Shown: piece after piece, positions 1 to 8,556 of the stretch
Numbering within the stretch: the first letter of the stretch is position 1
Layout: every line of letters begins with the position of its first letter
The notes under the pieces: generated by a model
Seen by the model: the letters and a program-made list of their open reading frames with translations, nothing else
Told to the model about the DNA's origin: nothing
The model's database searches: none
Made by a program: the position numbers and the translations under genes
NCBI RefSeq assembly: GCF_019924045.1
Contig: NZ_JAHXBN010000011.1
Location: 186,001 to 250,000 of the forward strand
DNA length: 64,000 bases
From: Dyadobacter fermentans
GTDB taxonomy: Bacteria > Bacteroidota > Bacteroidia > Cytophagales > Spirosomataceae
Direction of reading: 5' to 3'

Positions 1-2
1 AG

Positions 3-59
3 CTGATTTTCAACCGGACATCAACATTGCGCGATAACTGGGCGAAGGCTGGCAACTAA
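3..59 (+). CDS. possible 3' end of an upstream gene
   Basis: An open frame enters from the left edge and stops at TAA 57-59, with a tail ending DNWAKAGN. A second frame stops at 35-37. Either could be the tail of a gene that starts outside the window. Too little is visible to name a product. Confidence 0.25.
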   Translation: MIFNRTSTLRDNWAKAGN

Positions 60-67
60 CTCTCTTC

Positions 68-168
68 CCGTCGACTTAAGTCGACGGCTAAGGATTAAGA
101 TTCTGCATTTCAATCTTGTCAAACTCATCTCCAGAATTAATCTCCTTGCCGTCGACTTAAGTCGACGG
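68..168. repeat. two copies of a perfect 20-bp palindrome
   Basis: CCGTCGACTTAAGTCGACGG occurs at 68-87 and again at 149-168. Each copy is its own reverse complement, so each can form a hairpin or bind a dimeric protein. The copies are 81 bp apart in a stretch that is otherwise non-coding and lie just before the GATT tract. They may be dispersed palindromic elements of this genome or tandem operators; the sequence alone does not decide. Confidence 0.8.
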
Positions 169-225
<57 letters not shown>

Positions 226-259
226 TAAAATCATTTAATTAGATTGCTTACAAATAAAC

Positions 260-673
260 TTGCTTGGCAAGAAGTTTGAATTTATCTTTGTGCAACAATT
301 TCCACGATTCAAATCCTTGCTGTCAGTGAATACCCAGAATGAATTGTTCAGTACCGCTAAAGGTTACAGCGTACAGTGTGATTTAACTTCCCGTATTATC
401 CTTCACTTTGGCGATATCAAAGCTCCTTTTAAAATCCTGGATTTTTTGAATTTCCGCCGGTTTATCAACAGCATCGATATCCACAGCAAACTTTTCGACC
501 TGTCGGACGAATCTGACTATGAGTTCGTTGAAGTGCCCCGCCTTAACATGGGCCACAGAATGACCCTCTGCGAAGTGATCCAGCTGCGCGAACTCGTAAA
601 CGGAACTCATTTCGCGATCGAGCTCAATTCCATGCTCCACGAAGTCCTTTTTTCAGAGCAAGAATTAGTCTAA
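260..673 (+). CDS. DUF6686-like hypothetical protein
   Basis: A 137-residue protein, probably cytoplasmic, with no signal peptide or membrane segment. The first third carries a QN-x3-STAKGYSVQC element followed by an ILHFGDI strand, and the C-terminal third has an LCEVIQLRELV helix and an FAIELNSML strand. This layout resembles the small Bacteroidota family DUF6686, whose role is unknown. The frame opens at TTG 260, since no ATG lies near the start; a somewhat later start is possible. It sits just downstream of the (GATT)14 tract and 111 bp upstream of ferritin on the same strand. The family assignment is by eye and tentative. Confidence 0.7.
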   Translation: MLGKKFEFIFVQQFPRFKSLLSVNTQNELFSTAKGYSVQCDLTSRIILHFGDIKAPFKILDFLNFRRFINSIDIHSKLFDLSDESDYEFVEVPRLNMGHRMTLCEVIQLRELVNGTHFAIELNSMLHEVLFSEQELV

Positions 674-701
674 ATTACTCATTCAGACTATATTAGACCG
701 T

Positions 702-751
702 TTCCAAATTTCTAAAACGATTTGGAATCCTGAACTTTCGCATGATATTTG
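702..751 (+). promoter_or_regulatory. candidate ferritin promoter with overlapping inverted repeat
   Basis: TTG (722-724), 19 bp, then GATATTTG (744-751) resembles the Bacteroidota -33/-7 pair TTG/TAnnTTTG with one mismatch, and would place the transcript start about 25 bp before the ferritin ATG. An 8-bp inverted repeat, TTCCAAAT (702-709) and ATTTGGAA (720-727), covers the -33 element and could be an operator or the end of the upstream transcript. Confidence 0.4.
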
Positions 752-784
752 CACTTGTTAAGACACGAATAAACAGGCAAAATC

Positions 785-1309
785 ATGAAAGACTTACTCA
801 GAGCACGTACTTCCCTCAAAGAGGAAATAGAGATACTTTTGAACAACCAGGTGAAGATGGAAGCAGAAGCTTCCGCTAAATACCTAGCCATGGCTTCGTG
901 GTGCGACCGCAATGGTTTCAAACACAGCGCCAAGTATTTCATGCACCAATCCGACGAAGAACGCACCCACATGCTGAAAATCTTCAACTACCTGATGACA
1001 GTAGGCGGCACAGCGATCTCTCCTGAGATTTCAGGTGTGAAACAGGAATACCCAACTTTCAAGAGCGTATTCGAAACAGCACTTCAAAGCGAAATCGCCG
1101 TAACGCAGTCGATCAACCGCATCGTTACCGCAGCGCGCAAAGAAGAAGATTACGCTACGGAGAACTTCCTGCAATGGTTCGTGAGCGAGCAGATCGAAGA
1201 AGAAGACAATGCACGCCGCGCGATCGAGCTTTTCGATGTAATTGGTGAAGACGGAACAGGTTTGTATGTGATCGACAAGGCGATCGGCAAAATCGGTTCC
1301 GAAGAATAA
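785..1309 (+). CDS. ftnA: ferritin
   Basis: A 174-residue non-haem ferritin that oxidises Fe(II) and stores it as a mineral in a 24-subunit cytoplasmic cage. It aligns along its length with E. coli FtnA: Glu26 (in KMEAEAS), Glu59 and His62 (EERTHM), Glu in LQSEIAVTQ, and the FLQWFVSEQIEEE stretch supplying the Gln/Glu ligands. All ferroxidase-centre residues are therefore present and it should be active. No haem-binding Met typical of bacterioferritin is evident. It is monocistronic: a promoter-like element lies upstream and a strong hairpin follows. Confidence in function is high. Confidence 0.95.
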   Translation: MKDLLRARTSLKEEIEILLNNQVKMEAEASAKYLAMASWCDRNGFKHSAKYFMHQSDEERTHMLKIFNYLMTVGGTAISPEISGVKQEYPTFKSVFETALQSEIAVTQSINRIVTAARKEEDYATENFLQWFVSEQIEEEDNARRAIELFDVIGEDGTGLYVIDKAIGKIGSEE

Positions 1310-1327
1310 TACCCATTTCTTATCTGC

Positions 1328-1365
1328 AAAAATAGCTGCCCGAAAGAGCAGCTATTTTTGTTTTA
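1328..1365. terminator. bidirectional terminator between ferritin and HPP gene
   Basis: A 12-bp perfect stem, AAAAATAGCTGC (1328-1339) with GCAGCTATTTTT (1348-1359), has an 8-nt loop. It is followed by a T-rich run for the plus strand, and its A-rich 5' side gives a T run for the minus strand. It lies between convergent genes ending at 1309 and 1363. Confidence 0.88.
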
Positions 1366-1953
1366 AACCCGTGTGAAATACTTCCTTTCCCACACTTTGT
1401 ACCAATTTCGGTTGGCCGGATATTTGCGGTGCGCCGCAAACCGGTTCACCATAACGGCTACAAAAAGCAATATAAGCACCCCGCTAAGCACCGGGCTCAG
1501 CACGTACATATAGCCAAGCGCCTTGACCTTCTCCGACCCGATATTGGCGATCAGCGCCGTGGCACCGCCGGGAGGATGCAACGTTTTGGTTACCTGCATT
1601 AATACAATGGATACAGAAACCGCGAATGCCGACGACAGCCAGATCTGATCAGGGATGATTTTATGCACCGTCACACCCACGAGCGCGCATAATACGTGCC
1701 CGCCTATGAGGTTGCGCGGCTGCGCGAGCGGGCTGTTCACGATGCCGTAAATGAGCACCGAAGATGCCCCGAAGGAGCCGATCAGGAATAAGGAATCGGA
1801 GTCGGTAAATTGCTTGTCGTTGAGCAGGCCAATAAGGCCGATGCCCAGGAATGAGCCGAGGAAAGTCCAGAAATGGTCTTTGAAGTCAATCAGTGTCTCT
1901 TTGTAGACGACGTAACGGACTAGCCTTGCGTTACGTTTGATCCTTTTTCTCAA
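1363..1953 (-). CDS. HPP family integral membrane protein
   Basis: The frame carries the HPP family core: SFGASSVLIYGIVNSPLAQP, RNLIGGH and TLHPPGGATALI, with four predicted membrane helices. HPP proteins are inner-membrane proteins; some plant and cyanobacterial members transport nitrite, but the role in Bacteroidota is not established. The open frame extends to an ATG at 2187, but residues upstream of KRIKRNARLVRY do not look like the family, and TAnnTTTG-type sites for both this gene and the divergent FUSC gene fall inside that extension. I therefore use TTG 1953, giving about 196 residues. The start is uncertain; the family is not. Confidence 0.85.
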   Translation of the reverse strand: MRKRIKRNARLVRYVVYKETLIDFKDHFWTFLGSFLGIGLIGLLNDKQFTDSDSLFLIGSFGASSVLIYGIVNSPLAQPRNLIGGHVLCALVGVTVHKIIPDQIWLSSAFAVSVSIVLMQVTKTLHPPGGATALIANIGSEKVKALGYMYVLSPVLSGVLILLFVAVMVNRFAAHRKYPANRNWYKVWERKYFTRV

Positions 1954-2070
1954 AATATGGAAACTTTTGGTGGAAGTAGCATTGGAAATAGAACTATAAC
2001 AGGATCGCGATGGTTCGTAAATTACGGGAGGATCCCAAATTTTCTCCTGTTCCCTTCTCCTAATCCCTTC

Positions 2071-2078
2071 CAAATATA
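2071..2078 (-). promoter_or_regulatory. candidate -7 element for HPP gene
   Basis: On the minus strand this reads TATATTTG, an exact match to TAnnTTTG, about 117 bp before the chosen TTG start. No clear -33 TTG is seen at the usual distance, so support is partial. Confidence 0.35.
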
Positions 2079-2145
2079 CAAAAAACGACCCAAGCCGGAC
2101 GGATAAGCGCCTTCGGGCAACCATTAAATTTTGGTACGCCTTTTG

Positions 2146-2176
2146 TTGGGTTGCGAAATTTAAAATGGTAGTATTG
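2146..2176 (+). promoter_or_regulatory. candidate promoter for FUSC operon
   Basis: TTG at 2146-2148, 20 bp, then TAGTATTG at 2169-2176 (one mismatch to TAnnTTTG). The transcript would begin about 20 bp before the ATG at 2202. Confidence 0.35.
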
Positions 2177-2201
2177 CAATAACACACCGTGATTTGATTC
2201 C

Positions 2202-4442
2202 ATGAATTACCTCGACGAGTTCAAAAAGTTTATTTCCAGCCATTACCTGTCGACCGGTGTACGCCTAACCCTCGGGACGATCATCCCTAGCCTTATTTTT
2301 CATCATTACGGCATATTAAGCGAGTGGATCGCCTTTCCGCTCGGCACGCTGCTGATCGGCGGTACCGACAACCCGGGCCCGTACCACAGACGGCGCAATG
2401 CCCTGCTCGTCGCCATTGTAACGTGCTTTATTGTGGCCTGCGTTACAGGCTACCTGCGGCATTTCCATTTCATTATATTTCTCGAAATCATCGTATTCGG
2501 GATGTTTTTCTCGCTGGTGGGCGTATATGGCAACCGCGTGAACAGCATCGGGCTCATTTCGCTGCTCGTTTTTGTATTTAATATTGATGACCACCTCAGC
2601 GGCGACATGGTGTTCCGCACTGCAGCAATATTCTCGGCCGGCGGGATCTGGTATTTTGTATTGTTTATGGTTTTACAAAAACTGCTTCCTTACAAGCTCA
2701 TCCAGCAGCTTTTGGGAGAAAACTTTGTAGAACTGGGCAAACTACTGTCCATCAAAGCGGATTACTATTTCGCCAATCCGGATTACGACGAGCTCTTCAA
2801 CCGGATGGTGCACCAACAGGTAATCCTCCGTGAAAACCATGAAAATCTGCGCGAGATTCTCTTCAAAACACGGGAAATCGTAACGGAATCAACGACCAAG
2901 AGCCGGATACTGATGCTGATGTTCCTCGATAGCATCGATCTTTTTGAAAGGATACTCAATTCACAGCAAAATTACGCCAACCTCCACCGCGCATTCGACC
3001 ATACAAAAGTGCTGCGGCTATTTGGCACCTACATTACCTGGCTGGCGGCTGAAATACAGCAAATCGGGCTGGCCGTGCAAAGCGGGTACGCGTCCCACCC
3101 GCGGCACGACCTCGACGAGGCATTCAACAAATGCCAGCGCGCATTCGAGCGCATGCGCGAGCACAAGATGAACCATGATAATATGGAGGATTTCATCATG
3201 CTCCGGCAAATTCTCAATAGCTTGCAGGACGTCACCGAGCGCGTGAAAAAACTGCACCGCGCCACAAAGTATGAAGCCGACGTGAGCAACGATTATAAAC
3301 TGACCGTCGAAGCGGAAGATTTCACGCCGAAGCAGGACTACCACCCGCGCATTCTGCTCGATAACCTTTCACTTAAATCGAGCCATTTCCGGCACGCGGT
3401 ACGGGTAACGCTCGGGTTGCTGGCAGGGTACATTGCGTCGCTCTTTTTCGATGTGGGACACGGTTACTGGATCTTGCTGACGATCGCCGTGATCCTGAAA
3501 CCGGCATTCAGCATTACCAAGCAGCGTAATATCCACCGAATTGGCGGGACCATCCTGGGCGTAATCATAGGGTTTCTGCTACTCTATCTGATCCAGGAAA
3601 GCACGCCGCTGTTCATCCTGATGATGGTTGCGATGATACTGGCATACAGCTTTCTGAAAATCAATTACTTCGTCGCATCCACAAGCATTACGTTATATGT
3701 AATCCTGTCGTTTCATTTCCTTAATCCCCAGCATGTAACCAATGTGTTGCAGGACCGTGTGGTGGATACCGTGATCGGCTCGCTGATTGCCTACATGATT
3801 TCCTCCTATGTCCTGCCGGTGTGGGAGCATTCGCAGATCAAGCAATATATGAAAGAAGCGCTGGATGCGAACCGGAAATATTTTGATATTGTGGCGGCCA
3901 AGTTCACTGGAAAACAACTCGATATCAATGAATTGAAACTACTACGAAAGAATGCGATCATCGCGATGGCCAACCTTTCGGATAACTTTCAAAAAATGCT
4001 TTCCGAACCCAAGCGCCAGCAACTGAACATGGAAGAGTACCACCAGTTCGTCGCGACGAGCCATATGCTTACTTCCTACATCGCCTCGCTTTCGACCTAC
4101 GCGCAAACGTTGGAATACCTGGAATTTTCGGTTGAATTTGAAATGATGACGCGGCAGATCGACCGCCAGTTGCAGGCCGCGATGGACATTATCGACGGGA
4201 AAACCGGCAACAGCCTTGAAATTGTGCGGGAATCTTTACCACAAAACCAGCGTCTGCTAGCATTACTTGCCGACCGTAAAAAGCAAATTAAAGAACTGGG
4301 CATCGAAAAGGCCGATCAGTCTCCTGTACGCAAAATGTTGTCCGACTTAAAAACGATCAACGGCCTGTTTGAGCTCATCAGCACCATTTCGATCGACGAA
4401 ATCAAGATCCTACAAAAAATTAAAACCGCGAAAGCTGCATAG
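2202..4442 (+). CDS. FUSC family inner-membrane protein (YccS/YhfK-like)
   Basis: A 746-residue protein with two membrane blocks (about residues 15-160 and 390-520), each followed by a long helical cytoplasmic region. This is the duplicated architecture of the FUSC/YccS family related to aromatic acid exporter AaeB and plant aluminium-activated transporters. The second block begins near SSHFRHAVRVTLGL and contains the conserved GHGYWILLTIAVILKP segment. Export of an aromatic or organic acid is plausible but the substrate is unknown. It is first of three tightly packed genes: the ywbE ATG starts one base after its TAG. Confidence 0.88.
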   Translation: MNYLDEFKKFISSHYLSTGVRLTLGTIIPSLIFHHYGILSEWIAFPLGTLLIGGTDNPGPYHRRRNALLVAIVTCFIVACVTGYLRHFHFIIFLEIIVFGMFFSLVGVYGNRVNSIGLISLLVFVFNIDDHLSGDMVFRTAAIFSAGGIWYFVLFMVLQKLLPYKLIQQLLGENFVELGKLLSIKADYYFANPDYDELFNRMVHQQVILRENHENLREILFKTREIVTESTTKSRILMLMFLDSIDLFERILNSQQNYANLHRAFDHTKVLRLFGTYITWLAAEIQQIGLAVQSGYASHPRHDLDEAFNKCQRAFERMREHKMNHDNMEDFIMLRQILNSLQDVTERVKKLHRATKYEADVSNDYKLTVEAEDFTPKQDYHPRILLDNLSLKSSHFRHAVRVTLGLLAGYIASLFFDVGHGYWILLTIAVILKPAFSITKQRNIHRIGGTILGVIIGFLLLYLIQESTPLFILMMVAMILAYSFLKINYFVASTSITLYVILSFHFLNPQHVTNVLQDRVVDTVIGSLIAYMISSYVLPVWEHSQIKQYMKEALDANRKYFDIVAAKFTGKQLDINELKLLRKNAIIAMANLSDNFQKMLSEPKRQQLNMEEYHQFVATSHMLTSYIASLSTYAQTLEYLEFSVEFEMMTRQIDRQLQAAMDIIDGKTGNSLEIVRESLPQNQRLLALLADRKKQIKELGIEKADQSPVRKMLSDLKTINGLFELISTISIDEIKILQKIKTAKAA

Positions 4443-4443
4443 C

Positions 4444-4653
4444 ATGTCGTCATTATCAGGAACCGAAAGAAAAAATATCGCCCCCGGGCTCGCCGTCTCC
4501 ATCGTGCTCAAAAAAGACCAACGAAGCGGTAAACTGACAGAGGGCATTGTGAAAGACATTCTTACAAAAGCGCCCGTACACACGCACGGCATTAAAGTTC
4601 GATTGGAGTCCGGTGAAATCGGAAGAGTAAAAATTATTGAAACCGAAGATTAG
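4444..4653 (+). CDS. ywbE: YwbE family protein (DUF2196)
   Basis: A 69-residue protein starting at ATG 4444, one base after the FUSC stop, so probably translated from the same message. It matches the YwbE family: an IAPGLAVSIVLKKDQRSG strand-loop, the TEGIVKDIL segment and the THGIKVRLESGEIGRVK end. This small beta-rich fold is widespread and uncharacterised; a nucleic-acid-binding role is sometimes suspected from its KOW-like look. The open frame begins earlier at 4369, but that part overlaps FUSC and is not family sequence. Confidence 0.88.
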   Translation: MSSLSGTERKNIAPGLAVSIVLKKDQRSGKLTEGIVKDILTKAPVHTHGIKVRLESGEIGRVKIIETED

Positions 4654-4662
4654 CCCCGATTT

Positions 4663-5541
4663 ATGTCAAATCCCCGCATTAACCTGATTATCGGGATCAT
4701 CAGTATCAGCATTTTCCCGGTACTGGTGAAATGGGCTCCGGTGTCGGGGGTTACTTCCGCCTTTTACAGAATGCTGCTCGGGCTGCTGTTTTTGCTGCCA
4801 TACATGTTTTTTCGCAGGAAATTTACACTCCCCAGCGGCGCGCTCTGGATCCCGATCGTACTATGCGGAATCATATTTGCGAGTGACATTGCAGTTTGGA
4901 ATCTTTCCATTCATTATTCCAATGCTACACAGGCCACTTTATTGACCAACCTCTCGCCCGTATGGGTGGGCGTGGGTACGTTCCTGTTCCTGCCCGATAA
5001 ACCCGCTCCCCGCTTTTGGCTTGGCACGTTGATAGCACTTATTGGAATGGTCATTCTCATAGGCGTCGAAACATTTATGACCATGAAATTCGACCTGGGA
5101 TTTGCCCTGGCGATGCTTTCGGGAGTGCTTTACGCATCTTATATGCTGATCAGCAAAACGGTTTTAAACAAAATCGATATTGTCAGCTTTATGACCGTCA
5201 GTATGGCGATATCGAGCATTTACCTTTTTGTCATATGCCTCATTTTCGACCAGCCCATCTGGCATTTCGAACCGTTGATCTGGGGTGTTTTTGTCGTGCA
5301 AGGGTTGGTTTGCCAGCTCATCGGCTGGCTGACGATCAACGCCGCTATGAAGCAAATGGATGCCAAAAGCGTTTCACTCAGCCTTTTGAGCCAGGCAATT
5401 GTTACAGGAATTTTTGCGTGGGTTTTTATTGGAGAAAAAATAACCGCGCAAATGATCGGCGGCGGTGTCGTTATCCTTATCGGCATTGCCATTACCTACA
5501 CCGGCCGTAAAAAACCGGGTCAGGACCCGACGGGCAAATAG
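4663..5541 (+). CDS. DMT superfamily (EamA) transporter
   Basis: A 292-residue inner-membrane protein with about ten helices arranged as two EamA repeats (roughly residues 5-135 and 145-280). Typical signatures are VLVKWAPVSGVTSAFYRM in the first half and the IVTGIFAWVFIGEKITAQMI motif with its Gly/Glu pair in the second. EamA carriers export metabolites or amino acids; the substrate cannot be read from sequence. It starts 9 bp after ywbE, completing a FUSC-ywbE-DMT operon. Its 3' end overlaps the convergent kinase gene by 22 bp, so the two transcripts must overlap. Confidence 0.9.
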   Translation: MSNPRINLIIGIISISIFPVLVKWAPVSGVTSAFYRMLLGLLFLLPYMFFRRKFTLPSGALWIPIVLCGIIFASDIAVWNLSIHYSNATQATLLTNLSPVWVGVGTFLFLPDKPAPRFWLGTLIALIGMVILIGVETFMTMKFDLGFALAMLSGVLYASYMLISKTVLNKIDIVSFMTVSMAISSIYLFVICLIFDQPIWHFEPLIWGVFVVQGLVCQLIGWLTINAAMKQMDAKSVSLSLLSQAIVTGIFAWVFIGEKITAQMIGGGVVILIGIAITYTGRKKPGQDPTGK

Positions 5542-7919
5542 ATAATGAACGTCGCCCCAACGCCCGGCTTTCCGACGGCGTCGATCAGCCCTTTATGGTT
5601 TTCCACGATCTTTTTACAAATCGCCAGCCCAATGCCGGTACCTTCATAAGCCGAGCGGTTATGCAATCTTTGGAATACCTGAAAAATACGGTCTTTGTAC
5701 TGAGGATCAAACCCGATGCCGTTGTCGGTAAAAGAAATGTACTGATATAAGCGGGTGGCATCGGCTTCGGCCAACGGAATAGCGCCGCCGGGCACCTCTC
5801 CCGAACGGATCTCTATGACCGGTGTCCTGTCCGGGCCTGTAAATTTGAGCGCATTCGTGATCAGGTTCATAAACAACTGCTCAAACTGGTAGGTAATCAC
5901 TTCCCTTACCGGCAGAACATCACTTTTAATAACGGCATTCCCGGCCTGAATGACATCGCCCAGCTGTTCCTTCACATTTTGCAATACCAGATTCAGATCG
6001 ATGTTTTCGAGATGCTTTTCCGCGACGTTGGCCCGGGAAAAAGCCAGCAAGTCGACGATCAGTTGCTGCATACGCGTGGACGAAGCCTGCATCCGGTTGA
6101 AATAATCCTTGCCGCGCTCGGAAAGATTGTCCCGCTCGGTTTCGAGAATACGGGTGGCAAATGTCTGGATTTTCCGGAGCGGCTCCTGCAAGTCGTGGCT
6201 CGCCACGTACGCGAACTGCGCGAGTTCCATATTCGTACGCACGAGCTCGCTGTTCGCCACCAGCAGTTGCTGAGTCCGCTCCTGTACTTTTGTTTCGAGT
6301 TGGTCGATAAACAGACGGCTATCATGAATATCCAGGCTCGTCCCCACCCACATTTCAATTGTGCCGTCGGCGCGGCGCTGCGGAATGGCCCGGCATTGGT
6401 ACCACCGGTATTCCCCATCGGCACGTTTAAGCCGGTGCTCAAAGAGATATTCGGTGCCCTCCGTGATCGATTCGATCCACAGCCTTACACTTTCAGCCAG
6501 GTCGTCGGGATGCACAAGTGGCAGCCAACCCTCCCTTTCTATTTCTTCTGCCGAAAAACCGGAGTAGTCAAGCAGCGACCGGTTGAAGTACGTAATATAT
6601 CCCTGTGAATCGGCCGTCCATACGAACTGCGGCATGGAATCCGCGAGCGTCCTGAATTTTCCCTCACTGGTTTTCAGCGCGAGTTCCGACTCCTTACGGT
6701 CGGTAATGTCCATCATAGTACCGAGCATCCGTAGCGGCACATGCCCTTCACCAAAAAACACCTTCCCTTGCGTCCGCACCCAATGCACCGACTGATCGCG
6801 GTGGATAACGCGCGCCTCGTAATAATAAACGCCTGTTTCGAGCGCTGTACTAAAAGCCTTCTCCACAATGGTATGCCGGTCTTCGGGATGAATCATATCC
6901 CTCATTTCACTGTGAGTGAGGACAGCATCCTCATCATATCCCAGAATTACCGCCATTCTTCCCGAATAGATGATTTCTTTCGTCTGGATGTTCAGGTCCC
7001 AGGTACCGAGGCGCGTACCGTCGGTAGCAAGCGAAAGCCGGTCGGCAGTTTCGGCAAATTGCTGACGCAGCGTCACCTTGTCCGTCACGTCGTTCACCGA
7101 GGCCATAATACCGGACACGCTGCCGTCGATTTCAAATATGGGCGCGTACTGAAAATCGAGGTAGTGCTTTTTCAGGCCGCCGGGGCCATCGACATAAGCG
7201 ATCGCCTCATTTTCCCGGTAGATTTGAGCACTATGATATACTTCGTCCAAAAGAGCCAGGAATTTCTGGCCTTCCAATTCGGGAAAAACATCGACGAGCC
7301 TTTTCCCCTCGACCTCATCGAGCCTGCGCCGCCAGATATTGAGCATACTTTCATTGGCAATGCTGATCACCAGTTCGGGGCCTTTGAGAATAGCTTTTGC
7401 AAACTGTGATTGTGTAACCAGGTTCCGGAACTGATTTTCGCTGCGCTGCAAGGCATGCTTGGACAAAACCTGCTGGGTAACCTCTGTGGCCACGACGATA
7501 ATGCCGGATACTTGCTCCGGGTCCTCTTCAAAAAGCGGCTGGTATACAAAGTTGAAATAGCAGAGCTCGGGCTGCCCGAAACGGCGGATCGTCACTTCGA
7601 ACTCGTTGCCGTGGTAGGCGATGCCCGTTCGTAAAACACGGAGCAGGATAGGCTCCACATAATCGCGCACTTCCGGCAGCCCGGTAAAAAGGGATTTCCC
7701 AACGAGCTCCTCTTCCGTGCGGTCGACAATGCTCAAATAGGTATCATTAGCCATTTCCACCACAAAATCTTCCCCCCGCAGGATGACCATTCCCACGGGA
7801 GCCTGCTTCACGGTGTTCCAGAACTTGCTTTCACCGGCAAACGACGCCAGATTCACCTGCTGAGGGTGATCTTCGCCATTTTCAGAAATATGCTGATTGA
7901 GTTGTTTCGACTTGTCCAC
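5520..7919 (-). CDS. multi-PAS sensor histidine kinase
   Basis: A 799-residue soluble kinase with four PAS/PAC domains (about 30-150, 160-285, 290-415, 420-545), a coiled-coil linker, a HisKA dimerisation domain with the phospho-accepting His575 in SHDLQEPLRKI, and a HATPase domain with N box (NLITNALKF), G1 (DNGIGF) and G2 (GTGIGLAICKK). The SHDLQEPLRKI type is related to phytochrome-like kinases, but no bilin Cys or GAF domain is seen. There are no membrane segments, so it should sense an internal signal. It lies 50 bp after a single-domain response regulator on the same strand, its likely partner. Confidence 0.92.
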   Translation of the reverse strand: MDKSKQLNQHISENGEDHPQQVNLASFAGESKFWNTVKQAPVGMVILRGEDFVVEMANDTYLSIVDRTEEELVGKSLFTGLPEVRDYVEPILLRVLRTGIAYHGNEFEVTIRRFGQPELCYFNFVYQPLFEEDPEQVSGIIVVATEVTQQVLSKHALQRSENQFRNLVTQSQFAKAILKGPELVISIANESMLNIWRRRLDEVEGKRLVDVFPELEGQKFLALLDEVYHSAQIYRENEAIAYVDGPGGLKKHYLDFQYAPIFEIDGSVSGIMASVNDVTDKVTLRQQFAETADRLSLATDGTRLGTWDLNIQTKEIIYSGRMAVILGYDEDAVLTHSEMRDMIHPEDRHTIVEKAFSTALETGVYYYEARVIHRDQSVHWVRTQGKVFFGEGHVPLRMLGTMMDITDRKESELALKTSEGKFRTLADSMPQFVWTADSQGYITYFNRSLLDYSGFSAEEIEREGWLPLVHPDDLAESVRLWIESITEGTEYLFEHRLKRADGEYRWYQCRAIPQRRADGTIEMWVGTSLDIHDSRLFIDQLETKVQERTQQLLVANSELVRTNMELAQFAYVASHDLQEPLRKIQTFATRILETERDNLSERGKDYFNRMQASSTRMQQLIVDLLAFSRANVAEKHLENIDLNLVLQNVKEQLGDVIQAGNAVIKSDVLPVREVITYQFEQLFMNLITNALKFTGPDRTPVIEIRSGEVPGGAIPLAEADATRLYQYISFTDNGIGFDPQYKDRIFQVFQRLHNRSAYEGTGIGLAICKKIVENHKGLIDAVGKPGVGATFIIYLPVGS

Positions 7920-7969
7920 CTGCTTTACAGAGAATATACTTCAAAAATAAGTGGACAAGTCGTGAGAAG

Positions 7970-8419
7970 TCAATATTGATAATAGAAGTTTTCCGGTGCC
8001 GGTGTCCAGCTGTGCTTGGTCCAGTCGATATCCAGGATTTGTTTGATAGCCTGTTTCAGCTTCGGAAACGACCCCGGTTTGCGAATGAAGAAATTAGCGC
8101 CTTTTTCATGCACCTTCCGTACCATTTCCTCCTGGCCGGTGGTCGAAAAGATCACTACCGGTATGTGCTCCCAGGCTTTGGTCTGCCGGATCAGATCCAG
8201 GCATTCGAAACCATTCTTCCGGGGCATATTCAAATCCAGGAAAATAACGTCCGGCGGAGGCGGCACCGTTTTCTCCATCAGGTCGATCAGCTCCACCCCG
8301 TCGCTCGCTGTCAACAGCTCGGTCGAAGTGCTCACTTCCCTGAGCGCGTCCTCAAACAGCAGGCAATCATCCTCATCGTCGTCGGCCAGGAAAATAGATT
8401 TATTGGGTTTTGTGCTCAT
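7970..8419 (-). CDS. single-domain response regulator (CheY/Rcp1 type)
   Basis: A 149-residue receiver with no output domain. Acidic pocket Asp13-Asp15, phospho-acceptor Asp62 in FLDLNMPRKNG, the switch Ser/Thr in IFSTTG and the Lys in FIRKPGSF are all present. Receivers of this kind act by protein contact or as phosphorelay steps. It precedes the PAS kinase at 5520-7919 by 50 bp, the usual arrangement for the Rcp1-like partner of SHDLQEPLRKI kinases. Confidence 0.93.
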   Translation of the reverse strand: MSTKPNKSIFLADDDEDDCLLFEDALREVSTSTELLTASDGVELIDLMEKTVPPPPDVIFLDLNMPRKNGFECLDLIRQTKAWEHIPVVIFSTTGQEEMVRKVHEKGANFFIRKPGSFPKLKQAIKQILDIDWTKHSWTPAPENFYYQY

Positions 8420-8556
8420 AACCTGAATTTAAGTATTCATGAAATAACATACACGTTGCTCATACATTCAACCTAAACGAGGTACGGTGGCAGTCAATTC
8501 CGTTGTAAGGATATACAAGGTAGGGAATAAAAACCGTATAATAAATTTAATTTACA

